From positions 62,001 to 126,000 of the forward strand of contig NZ_FNIA01000001.1 in assembly GCF_900103505.1 (NCBI RefSeq): a stretch of 64,000 bases of DNA. Reading direction: 5' to 3'. The notes beneath the pieces are model-generated. The model searched no databases. It was not told the origin of the DNA and worked only from the letters and a program-made list of their open reading frames with translations. Made by a program: the position numbers and the translations under genes. This document shows positions 17,024 to 24,974 of this stretch, piece by piece. The DNA is from Haloarchaeobius iranensis. GTDB lineage: Archaea > Halobacteriota > Halobacteria > Halobacteriales > Natrialbaceae. Positions within the stretch are counted from its first letter, which is position 1, and each line of letters opens with the position of its first letter.

Positions 17024-18058
17024 ATGAACGGACATATCGACGGCGACGTCGTCCGCGTGGGGGGCGACGCCCGTCAGCGGTTCCACGACTCGCGGGGGTA
17101 CGGCTACCCGACCGACGGGAACGCCATCGCCCTCGCACCGGTCGAGGCCGCCCACCTGCTCTACCGGGGGGACCTCGACGAGGTGGACGGGATGGACTTC
17201 CGCGCGTTCGTCCGCGACGCCACCGGCGACGGCTTCGTCCCGCGGTTCCTCGTCTACGCGGACCTCCGGGAGCGCGGGTTCTACGTCTCGCCAGCCCGCG
17301 AGGACTGGCTCCAGCACGTCAGCGCCGGGAACGCCGACCTGATCGTCTACCCGCGGGGCAAGGGCCCGGGCGACGGCGAGGTCGCCTACCACGTCCGGGT
17401 CGTCGGCGAACGACAGTCCGTCCCGGCGGCCGCCCTCGGCGACTGCGTGCTCGCCGTCGTCGACGAGGAGAGCGAGATCACGTACTTCGAAACCGCCCGA
17501 ACCGACCCCAGCGGGACGGCCGACATCGACCTGCCGTCCGGCGTGGACGCCGACCTCCTCGCCGACCGCGTGGTCTGCTGGGAACCGCCGGCGCGCCTCT
17601 ACGAGTCGGGGTTCTACGGCACGCCGCTGGCTGGCCGGGACGCCGACCACGACGCGCTCCAGCTGTCGCTCGTCGAGGCGGCGTATCTGGCCGAGCGGGG
17701 GGCCATCGAACTCGCCGGGGCCACGATCCGCGACCGGGGCCGCACGGTCGAGGGCGACCGGTTCGGACGCCGGCTCCGCACGTACAGCGAGCTCCGCGAA
17801 CGCGGGGTCGTCCCCAAGACCGGATTCAAGTTCGGCGCCGACTTCCGCACCTACGCGGAGTTCGAGGACATCGACGAGTTCGGCCACTCCGAACTGCTCG
17901 TGCGCGTGCTCCCGGCGGGCCACGTGTTCTCGCCGCGTGACCTCTCGCTGGACGTGCGACTCGCCAACGGCGTCCGCAAGCAGATGGTGTTCGCGGTGGC
18001 CGACGAGGACAGCGGCGAGCCGCCGACGTGGCTCCGGGTCGAGCGACTGACGCCCTGA
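17024..18058 (+). CDS. endA: tRNA-splicing endonuclease
   Basis: Cuts the bulge-helix-bulge motif of archaeal pre-tRNAs and pre-rRNA. At 344 residues it is the double-length homodimeric form: two related halves, the first degenerate (YADLRERGFYVSP) and the second catalytic. Catalytic residues are visible as Tyr in FRTYAEFE, His in FGHSELLV and Lys in VRKQMVFAV. In haloarchaea its best known substrate is the intron-containing tRNA-Trp, and here it faces trpS, the synthetase for that tRNA, a conserved haloarchaeal neighbourhood. The ATG at 17024 follows a non-conserved in-frame extension. Confidence 0.95.
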   Translation: MNGHIDGDVVRVGGDARQRFHDSRGYGYPTDGNAIALAPVEAAHLLYRGDLDEVDGMDFRAFVRDATGDGFVPRFLVYADLRERGFYVSPAREDWLQHVSAGNADLIVYPRGKGPGDGEVAYHVRVVGERQSVPAAALGDCVLAVVDEESEITYFETARTDPSGTADIDLPSGVDADLLADRVVCWEPPARLYESGFYGTPLAGRDADHDALQLSLVEAAYLAERGAIELAGATIRDRGRTVEGDRFGRRLRTYSELRERGVVPKTGFKFGADFRTYAEFEDIDEFGHSELLVRVLPAGHVFSPRDLSLDVRLANGVRKQMVFAVADEDSGEPPTWLRVERLTP

Positions 18059-18376
18059 CCCAGGCCGAGAGCGTCCCGATGTCGCCGACCGGTGCGAGCC
18101 GCCGGAGCCGCCGTCGGTTGCCATCGCGGCCCCGTCGTCGTCGGCCGTGGACCTCTCAGGGGGGGACGAGTTCCTCGTCGTCGGCCGCCCAAGCGGCCGC
18201 CAGTCGTCGTCCACAGCTCGCGCAGGACGGCCATCCGTGTCTCGTTGCCCAGCGTGGCGAACGCCTCCCCGGGGGCCGGCCAGTTCGCATCGTCCCGTTC
18301 GTTCGTGTCGAACCTGACGTACCGGGAGGGCATCGCGGTATCGCTGCCGCCCGCCGTACCCGCGGGTTTCGGAGGG
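18059..18376. other. Convergent gap between endA and trpS
   Basis: About 320 bases. The only recognisable content is the remnant of a winged-helix regulator at 18211-18333. I see no RNA gene or terminator. Confidence 0.5.
18211..18333 (-). pseudogene. N-terminal remnant of an ArsR-like winged-helix regulator
   Basis: A minus-strand frame from 18333 encodes 41 residues ending AFATLGNETRMAVLRELW. This is the hallmark first helix of haloarchaeal ArsR-type regulators, which bear FxLLGNETRxxILRxLW at this point. Immediately after, the frame becomes arginine/proline-rich and loses all family character, and no other frame continues the domain. I read it as a gene fragment left by deletion. Confidence 0.6.
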
Positions 18377-19594
18377 CTACCGGCGCAGCCCGACCGCCTG
18401 CCGGGCCCGCTCGCGCTCCGCGTCGGTCAGCCGGTATGGCGCGAGCGCCGATTCGAGGTCCCCCAGTGCCGCCCGCCGGCGCTGGTGGGCGGTCAGGAAC
18501 TCGCCGATGCGGTCGGCCGCGAGCTCCTTCAGCTCGCCGCTGAGCAGTTCGCCCTCGCGGTAGGCGGTCTCGATGCGGGCCAGGTCGTCGTCGCCGCGCT
18601 CGAAGAAGAACCGGAGGTACTGGAACGGCACGTCGACAGACGGGTCGCCACCGTGCTCGCGGTGCTCGGCGACGCTCGCCCGACCGCCGGTGAACGCGTG
18701 CTTGCGGATGGTCTCGCGGACGTCGTCGGGGTCGTCGGTGAGTGCGATGGCCGGCACGTCGTCGCTGGCGGACATCTTCCCCGGCCCGTCGAGCGTCGGG
18801 AGGAACCGCCCGAGCAGCGCCCCCGGCTTCGACACCGGAAATCGCTCCTTCGCGGCCACGTCCCGGCAGACCCGGACGTGCGGGTCCTGGTCGACCGCGA
18901 CGGGCACGAGCGTCGGGTGCTCGCCGTGGACGAGCTGGGGCAGGAGCAGGTGGGCCGCCTGCATCGCCGGGTAGAACGAGAGTCCGACGTTCTCCGGTTC
19001 GCCGTAGGTCGCGTCGACCGTCGACTGCGTGAGGTGCCGGGCGAAGGCGCTCGCGACCGGGTACATCACCTCAGCATCCTCGGTGTCGACGACGATGGTC
19101 GTCTTCTCCGGGTCGAAGCCGACCGCGAGCAGGTCACGCAGGTTCTCGTCGCGGTAGGTCGAGATCTCCTCGTAGGTGAGGTCCTTCGCGTAGTACTTCT
19201 CGTCGTCCGAGAGCGGGATGAGCACCTCGGCACCGGTCGCGTCCTGCAGCTCCTTCGCGAGGTAGAACACGAGCGCGTGGCCGAGGTGCATCGGTCCCGA
19301 CGGGCCGACGCCGGTGACGATGGAGTGCGTCTCCCCCGCCTCGGCCGCGTCGAGGAAGCGGTCGACGCTGCGGCCGGCGTAGTAGATCCGTCGCCGAAGC
19401 ATCGGGTGGTCGGGGAACCGGGCCACCTGCTCGTCGGTGAGCCGGTCCGCGCCGAAGCGTTCGAGCAATCGGTCGTAGTCGACCGTCCCCGACACGTCGT
19501 AGGGGGTGACCGTGAAGTCGTCGCCGGCGTCGTCGGCTACGTTCGTGTCGTCGGTCGTGTGCTGTGCCGCTGTCGTGGTATCGTCTGTCGTCAT
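18377..19594 (-). CDS. trpS: Tryptophanyl-tRNA synthetase
   Basis: Class Ic aminoacyl-tRNA synthetase charging tRNA-Trp, 405 residues. The HIGH signature appears as PSGPMHLGHA and the KMSKS signature as KMSAS in DGPGKMSASDD. The archaeal/eukaryotic-type N-terminal region carries TPYDVSGTVDYDRLLERFGA, preceded by about 28 acidic, threonine-rich residues that may be an extension or an overlong start. It is convergent with endA, whose product splices the intron of haloarchaeal tRNA-Trp. Confidence 0.95.
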   Translation of the reverse strand: MTTDDTTTAAQHTTDDTNVADDAGDDFTVTPYDVSGTVDYDRLLERFGADRLTDEQVARFPDHPMLRRRIYYAGRSVDRFLDAAEAGETHSIVTGVGPSGPMHLGHALVFYLAKELQDATGAEVLIPLSDDEKYYAKDLTYEEISTYRDENLRDLLAVGFDPEKTTIVVDTEDAEVMYPVASAFARHLTQSTVDATYGEPENVGLSFYPAMQAAHLLLPQLVHGEHPTLVPVAVDQDPHVRVCRDVAAKERFPVSKPGALLGRFLPTLDGPGKMSASDDVPAIALTDDPDDVRETIRKHAFTGGRASVAEHREHGGDPSVDVPFQYLRFFFERGDDDLARIETAYREGELLSGELKELAADRIGEFLTAHQRRRAALGDLESALAPYRLTDAERERARQAVGLRR

Positions 19595-19839
19595 CTGTTG
19601 CTGGATAGCGCGCTGGCTGGCGAGCGATGCGCGAGAGAACGAGTGAGCACCGCACCGCCGGCGACCCGGTTACGCCGCGTCGACGACGAGCGCGATACTG
19701 TCCGCTCCCGAGAACTCGTGCCAGCGCCAGGCGGGAGCGGACTGCATACCAGTCCGTAGTCGGTCATCGGGTTTCATCGTTTCGGAGTTCTCGGAACGCT
19801 GCACGAGACTTATGCCGACCGGGCGAGCAGTCGTGTGAT

Positions 19840-22236
19840 ATGTCACGCCCTCCGCAGTTCGTGGCGGCCATCACCGTGCTGGTCGTCACCGCAGTCCTCC
19901 TCCCCGCCGTCAGCGTGGGTGCGCCGCCGGGCGGGTCCGGTGACTCGGTCGGCCCCACGACATCGACGGCGGCTGTCGACTCCAACGCCACACAGACGGT
20001 CGAGAACGAGACGGCGGTCAGCCTCTGGGCCGGGCCACCGGGGCTCGCAGAGCGGGTCGACGACGCCGACGAACTGCCGGACCACATCGGGGATCTCTCC
20101 CGTCAGTCGAACGTCGTTCCGCCCAACGGGTCGCTAGTCATCCGGGTCCAGCTCCCGGGACTCGATGCGCAGGTCCGGAACGCCACCGGCACGAACCGCA
20201 CCGAACGGTTCCTCTCCGTCGCGGACGACCCCGCTCTGAACCTCAGGCTCTGGGTCCTTCAGGACGGGCCGATGGAGACACGGTTCGCCGCGCTGTCCCC
20301 GGCGAACGCGACGGTCGTCCGCGGCGACTCCCCGGACACGTACCACCTCGTCGTCGAGCCGCGCGACCTCCCCGCGGTCCCAGCCACCGGCGACACCGAG
20401 TTGCAGTACGTGGGCAATGACACCGGCGGGCCGCTCGCGTTCGCCCCCTCGCCCGCCGAACTGGACCACGAACCCTACGAATCCGGCTCCGGTCGGCTCT
20501 ACTTCACGGCGGACTTCGCACACCACGACGGCCCGCCCGAGCACACCCGGCTCGCCCGGGCACCTCCCACGCTGACCGTCGCCCGGCCAGCGCCCGGCAT
20601 CGCCCTCGTCGACCGCGAGGACGCGACCATTCACGGGACGACCTCGCTCCCGCCCGGCACCAGCGTCGACGTTCGCGTCGAGACTGCAGACGGCGACGTC
20701 GTCGCCGCGACGACCGCGACGGTCCACGCGAACAGCTCAGGACCCGACGTCTGGCCGGGGCGGCCGAACGGCTGGTCCACGGCCGTCGACGCCACCTCGC
20801 TCCCGGCTGACGCCGACCTCTCGGTCGTCGCGACCGTGGATTGGCGCGAGAACGCGGTCACCGAACGGGTCGACGCCGCGGTCGTGCCTGACGAGTCGCT
20901 CCTCGAACCGCGGCTCCGGATCCAGCGCGTCTCGAACGACACCGACCCGGCGAACCTCCCGGACTACGTCGGGCTCGACGGCCCGAGTACGCCGACGGTG
21001 CTGCTGGGCGACGACCTCGTCGTCACCGTCCAGTCGGCCGTCATCGCCGCCGAGGTCGAGGATGCACCGGGCGACAACCTGACCGAACGGTTCGCGGCGG
21101 CGTGGGACGGTGACACGCGGCTCCTGGTGGGCCACGACCACCGACCTGACCACGCGCCACCGCGGGTGTTCGACCTCGCAGATGCGGGGAACGTCACCGT
21201 CGTCGCGGGCGATGCACCGGCGACGTACCACGTGGTTCCGGACAGCTCGACGGCCGCCATCTTCCGAGGGGAACCCAGCCCCGACTCCAGGGAGCCACGG
21301 CTGGAGTACGTCTACGAGCGGTCGACGTTCCTCGTCGGGTTCAACCTGTTCGACGAGTTCGCCCCGCGCCCGTACGATCTCCCGCCGAACCAGACTGCCC
21401 AGGTCGAAACGCCCAGGGCCGCCATCGAGTACGACACCGATGGGGCCGTCCTGGGCCGGCCGTCGGGGAACGTCACCATCGACGGCGGGACATCCCTCCC
21501 GGCAGCCGCCGAGTTGACCATCGAGCTCCTCGACGCGAACTCGATGTCGGTGCTCGAACGCGTGCGGACGAATCCGGTCCCGGCCCGGGAGACAGGGACC
21601 GACTTCGACGGCCGGTTCTCCGCGACGTTCGAGCACGACACCCGGCAGGGAGTCGACTACGCCGTCCGGGCCACGTGGAACGGGCGGAACCTCACCGACC
21701 CGGTTCCACTCGAAGTCGTCCCCCGCGAGGCGAGCCTTGGGCTGGAGAACGAGACCGCCCGGTGGGGAATGTTCGTGAACGAGACCGTCCTCACCCACGG
21801 CGGCTTCGTCGTCCTCCGCGAGGGGAGCGTCGACGGGCCAGTCTTCGCCACAGAGTACGTCTACCCGGACGACACTCGCTCCGGCGTGCGGTTCGAAGAG
21901 GCCATCGAGGAGCCGACGACCGTGGTCGCGGTCGCCTACCGTGACGTGAACGACAACTACGAGTTCGACACGAGCGACGAACCCTACCGCGAGGACGGCG
22001 AGCCCGTGACTGCGACAGCAGTCATCCGACCGCCCGAGGAGACGGCGACGCCCACGGCGACCACGGCGCCGGGGTCCATCGTCGACACGCCGGCGACGAC
22101 CGATCCCACGACGCCGACGCTCGGGATGTCCGACCCGAACGACACCGACGACGGCGGCTCGGTCCCCGGCTTCGGCGTCTCAGGAACTCTCGCGGCGCTC
22201 CTCGCACTCTGTGCACTGGTCGTCCGTCGCCGATAA
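19840..22236 (+). CDS. PGF-CTERM-anchored surface protein
   Basis: 798 residues. A signal peptide (FVAAITVLVVTAVLLPAVSV) is followed by a long acidic ectodomain rich in N-glycosylation sequons (many NxT/S). The C-terminus is a Thr/Asp linker and then VPGFGVSGTLAALLALCALV with terminal arginines, the PGF-CTERM signal processed by archaeosortase A for lipid anchoring. Internal BGTF-like beta-domain repeats can be seen: PARLRIQ-type starts, TTSLPPGTSVDVRVETADG and GTSLPAAAELTIELLDANS. It abuts rio1 stop to stop. Function unknown; S-layer associated or adhesive roles are usual for the class. Confidence 0.82.
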   Translation: MSRPPQFVAAITVLVVTAVLLPAVSVGAPPGGSGDSVGPTTSTAAVDSNATQTVENETAVSLWAGPPGLAERVDDADELPDHIGDLSRQSNVVPPNGSLVIRVQLPGLDAQVRNATGTNRTERFLSVADDPALNLRLWVLQDGPMETRFAALSPANATVVRGDSPDTYHLVVEPRDLPAVPATGDTELQYVGNDTGGPLAFAPSPAELDHEPYESGSGRLYFTADFAHHDGPPEHTRLARAPPTLTVARPAPGIALVDREDATIHGTTSLPPGTSVDVRVETADGDVVAATTATVHANSSGPDVWPGRPNGWSTAVDATSLPADADLSVVATVDWRENAVTERVDAAVVPDESLLEPRLRIQRVSNDTDPANLPDYVGLDGPSTPTVLLGDDLVVTVQSAVIAAEVEDAPGDNLTERFAAAWDGDTRLLVGHDHRPDHAPPRVFDLADAGNVTVVAGDAPATYHVVPDSSTAAIFRGEPSPDSREPRLEYVYERSTFLVGFNLFDEFAPRPYDLPPNQTAQVETPRAAIEYDTDGAVLGRPSGNVTIDGGTSLPAAAELTIELLDANSMSVLERVRTNPVPARETGTDFDGRFSATFEHDTRQGVDYAVRATWNGRNLTDPVPLEVVPREASLGLENETARWGMFVNETVLTHGGFVVLREGSVDGPVFATEYVYPDDTRSGVRFEEAIEEPTTVVAVAYRDVNDNYEFDTSDEPYREDGEPVTATAVIRPPEETATPTATTAPGSIVDTPATTDPTTPTLGMSDPNDTDDGGSVPGFGVSGTLAALLALCALVVRRR

Positions 22237-23121
22237 TCAGAACCGCTCGTCGTCCTCGACGACGAACTCGTAGAGCTCGTCCCCGGTCACGTCGATGCCC
22301 TGCCGCGAGAAGAACGCGGCGACGTTCCGGCAGTCGCGTTCGAGGAAGTCCCGTGCGTTGGGGTGGTGGACCGTCACCGCCTGCCCGAGGTCGATGACCA
22401 CCAGCTCGCCGTCGTGGATGACCATGTTGTACTCGGAGAGGTCGCCGTGGACCAGCCCCGCAGTGTGGAGCCGCCGCATGTACTCCCGGACGACCTCGTA
22501 GGCGGTCTGGGGGTTCTCGACGTTCACCTCGGCGAGTCGCTTCGCGCGACCCTCCTCCGCGCCGATGTACTCCATGACGAGCACGTTCCGCTCGACCGCG
22601 AGCGGGTAGGGAACGCGGACGCCGGCGCGGCGGGCGCGCTGGAGGTTCGCGTACTCCTTGCGGACCCACGCGATGACGACCTGGGACTTCTTCGAGCCGA
22701 TGCCCTCGAACCGGGGGTCGCCGACGAGGTAGTCGCGCATGTCCCGGAAGTCCGAGGCGTTGATGCGGTACACCTTGATGGCGACCTCGGGGGCGTCGGC
22801 ACCGAGCACGTCGGCCGCGCCGTCGCCGCCGAGGGCGGTGTAGACGTTGGCCTCCTTCCCGGTCGAGATGGGGCCACCCAGCGCGTCGACCCACCCGTCC
22901 TGCACGAGCTTGTAGAGCGCGGCGTAGGTGGCGTCGTCGAACACCGACGCCTCGACCTTCAGCGACTCGTTGTCCTTGATGCGCTTTCTGAACTGGTCGA
23001 ACTTGCGGTCGCGCTTGCGGGCGATGCGGTCGGCCTCGGTGTCGGTCACGTCGATGGCTTCCCACTCGTCGCCCGGCTCGTCGACGGCCTCCGGCTCCAC
23101 CAGTCCGTACTCGTCGCTCAT
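22237..23121 (-). CDS. rio1: Rio1-type serine/threonine kinase
   Basis: Atypical kinase/ATPase in small ribosomal subunit maturation, 294 residues. Visible: the flexible nucleotide loop STGKEANVY, the lysine strand VAIKVYRI, the hinge VMEYIG, the catalytic loop HGDLSEYN (Asp and Asn) and the metal motif IDLGQA. It lies 58 bases downstream of eif1A on the same strand, the conserved archaeal order. The KH-domain gene that often follows is not here; instead the stop codon touches that of the convergent surface protein. Confidence 0.94.
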   Translation of the reverse strand: MSDEYGLVEPEAVDEPGDEWEAIDVTDTEADRIARKRDRKFDQFRKRIKDNESLKVEASVFDDATYAALYKLVQDGWVDALGGPISTGKEANVYTALGGDGAADVLGADAPEVAIKVYRINASDFRDMRDYLVGDPRFEGIGSKKSQVVIAWVRKEYANLQRARRAGVRVPYPLAVERNVLVMEYIGAEEGRAKRLAEVNVENPQTAYEVVREYMRRLHTAGLVHGDLSEYNMVIHDGELVVIDLGQAVTVHHPNARDFLERDCRNVAAFFSRQGIDVTGDELYEFVVEDDERF

Positions 23122-23179
23122 CTACGGCACGGTAACGTGACGAACGCGTAAAAGGCTGGGTATCGCGGAGCGAGACGGC

Positions 23180-23467
23180 TCAGATGTGTCCCTCCTCGCG
23201 GAGCTGGTCGGCGTCCTGCTTGTCGTAGCGCCAGGTGATGTCGGCCTTCTCGTCCTGCCAGTCCCACGGCTCGACGAGCACCACGTCGTCCTCCCGAATC
23301 CAGACCCGTTTCTGCATCTTGCCCGGAATCCGGGCTGTGCGCTCGACGCCGTCGGAACAGCGGACACGGACCCGGTTCGCACCGAGCATGTTCGTCACCG
23401 TCGCGAACACCTCGTCGTCCTCCGGCATGCGCAGGTTGCGTCGGCCACCGTCGTCGTTGTCACTCAT
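23180..23467 (-). CDS. eif1A: Translation initiation factor 1A
   Basis: 95 residues, the S1-like OB-fold factor that binds the decoding site of the small subunit. Conserved stretch: [19 protein letters not shown] then [19 protein letters not shown] and [11 protein letters not shown]. The acidic N-terminal tail is typical of haloarchaea. The ATG at 23467 follows the TATA-like GAATTAAAAG (23491-23500, minus strand) by 28 bases. First gene of the eif1A-rio1 operon. Confidence 0.96.
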   Translation of the reverse strand: MSDNDDGGRRNLRMPEDDEVFATVTNMLGANRVRVRCSDGVERTARIPGKMQKRVWIREDDVVLVEPWDWQDEKADITWRYDKQDADQLREEGHI

Positions 23468-23617
23468 GTGTCCCCGTATGGATGCCGCTACTTTTAATTC
23501 TTGTAGGATGGGCTGGAGCCCCAGTGTCGCAGCGTGGCGGGGGTCCCGGCTCGCCCGAGCGCCACCCGACGTGCGGAACGTACGCAGTGTTTTATATCCG
23601 ACAGTCGAAGCGACCGT

Positions 23618-24367
23618 ATGGAACGACGGGAAGCACTCCGGTCGCTCGCCGGCGCCGGCGTGCTCGCCGCCAGCGGTTGTCTCGGAATCGTCGGCCTCGG
23701 TTCGGAGCCCCCAGCCGCCGGTGACGTGTTCGAGGCTGACAGATACGAGGGTCGGGACCTGGTCGTCGAGCTGGCTGACGACGTGCCTGTCCAGGAGAGC
23801 ACTCTCTACGACAGTGCGACGGGTACCGAGCACGAGACTGTCGACCGCCCCGGGAAGCGGGTCCGGTTCCCGGTCGTCTTCCCGGACCGGCTGGAGAGCT
23901 ACGTCGACCGGGGACTGTCCGTGAAAGCGAAGGTGTCTGGCGGCTGGGTTCGTCGGTGGGTCTGGAGGCCGGTTCACGGGTCCGTCGAGAGCCTCGAGGT
24001 GCTGGCGGACGGCCGTGCGAAGCTCGACATCGAGAGCCAGGCCGAAGCACCGCTCCTCGTCAGATACGTCGGCTTCACGGGCGCCGTGGCGACCCCGACC
24101 GCCGATGCACGCGAGGGGTCGTTCGACGCCACACAGCTCGACGCTGGACCGGGCGTCGTCGGTGTCGACGAGGACCGGCCACCGTCACCGAGACGGTCCG
24201 ACCTCGTCGTCCCCGGTGGGGAGACGAAGACGTTCGAGACGCTCTACGCACCGTTCGCTCCCGACGCGGCCAGGGGTGAGAGGACCAGCGGAGGTGGCGA
24301 CCGGACGGTGTGGGTGTCCCTCGTCCACGGGTCGGGTGGGGTCACGTCGTACAGTTTCCCGCGCTGA
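23618..24367 (+). CDS. Secreted lipoprotein of unknown function
   Basis: 249 residues. The N-terminus [20 protein letters not shown] ends at the lipobox cysteine (ASGC, Cys21) and contains a paired-arginine motif, so export as a Tat lipoprotein is likely. The ectodomain has no motif I recognise; it looks like a beta-rich domain. A TATA-like TTTATAT at 23591-23597 is 24 bases before the ATG, supporting this start. Divergent from eif1A. Confidence 0.75.
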   Translation: MERREALRSLAGAGVLAASGCLGIVGLGSEPPAAGDVFEADRYEGRDLVVELADDVPVQESTLYDSATGTEHETVDRPGKRVRFPVVFPDRLESYVDRGLSVKAKVSGGWVRRWVWRPVHGSVESLEVLADGRAKLDIESQAEAPLLVRYVGFTGAVATPTADAREGSFDATQLDAGPGVVGVDEDRPPSPRRSDLVVPGGETKTFETLYAPFAPDAARGERTSGGGDRTVWVSLVHGSGGVTSYSFPR

Positions 24368-24434
24368 CACGCGTCGCTGCCGGTCCGGCGGCGAAACCAC
24401 CACGTTCATTCGGCTCGGGGGTGGACTGCGTGAC

Positions 24435-24674
24435 ATGGCTGCCGACATGAGTCCGGGCGGAGGCTCGTCCGGTCCGATGAAGTACGCGAAGATGCTCGGG
24501 ATCTCCGGCGCTCTCGGGTTCCTCTTCGTCCTCGCAGGTATCGGAATCATCGCAATCGAGGGGTCGCTCATCCTCGCCGCCGGCTTCGCGCTCGTCGTCG
24601 CGGGGCTCGGCCTGCTGCTCAAGGCGCTCGTGAGCAACGCGCTCGGGATGCTCGGGATGGGCGGGATGTTCTAG
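24435..24674 (+). CDS. Small membrane protein, DUF7470-like
   Basis: 79 residues with two hydrophobic segments (ISGALGFLFVLAGIGIIAIE and LILAAGFALVVAGLGLLLKA) and a Gly/Met tail. It resembles a small haloarchaeal membrane family I know as DUF7470; no function is known. It follows the lipoprotein by 67 bases on the same strand. Confidence 0.65.
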   Translation: MAADMSPGGGSSGPMKYAKMLGISGALGFLFVLAGIGIIAIEGSLILAAGFALVVAGLGLLLKALVSNALGMLGMGGMF

Positions 24675-24718
24675 CGGTTTTCGAGCGGTTCTGCGACGAC
24701 TACTGGACTGCCGACAAC

Positions 24719-24873
24719 ACCTCGAAAGCCCCCGCCGTCTCGGCTCCCGCGACTGGCGAGACTCCGCCGTGGTCTCGCTGCGCTCGCTCCGAACCACGCA
24801 CCGCGCCCCTCCCGGCTGGTCCGGGAACGTCGCGACCGGTTCCTCGGCCGCGGTGTTTACACTGTATGTAAAC
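24719..24873 (-). repeat. Intergenic hairpin element, degenerate relative
   Basis: Read on the minus strand: an inverted repeat GTTTAC-N7-GTAAAC (24855-24873), then CAGCCGGGAGGGGCGCGGTG, then GCCGAGAC leading into GGCGGGGGCTTTCGAGG (around 24719-24740). These correspond in order to the GTTTAC box, the GGCTGGGGAGG/GGTGCGG block and the GGGGCTTTCTGG tail of the complete copies, but the 5' AAAGGGG arm is lost and pairing is only partial. It sits between convergent genes. The rest of this 300-base gap shows nothing else. Confidence 0.5.
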
Positions 24874-24974
24874 TTTCGGTGCGAGGAGCGGGGCTATCGA
24901 GGTGGATTCGAGTCCCCGGCGGACACCGGAGCGGGGACAGCCACTGACAGCACGATTCCCGCCACCCAGACGGG

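Noticed and set aside
24899-24925. TTCGA within a TCGAGGTGGATTCGAGTCCC context resembling a tRNA T-arm
   Set aside because: The T-stem has a mismatch, there is no complementary acceptor strand (GTCCGCC would be needed) within 100 bases upstream, and no anticodon or D arm can be drawn.
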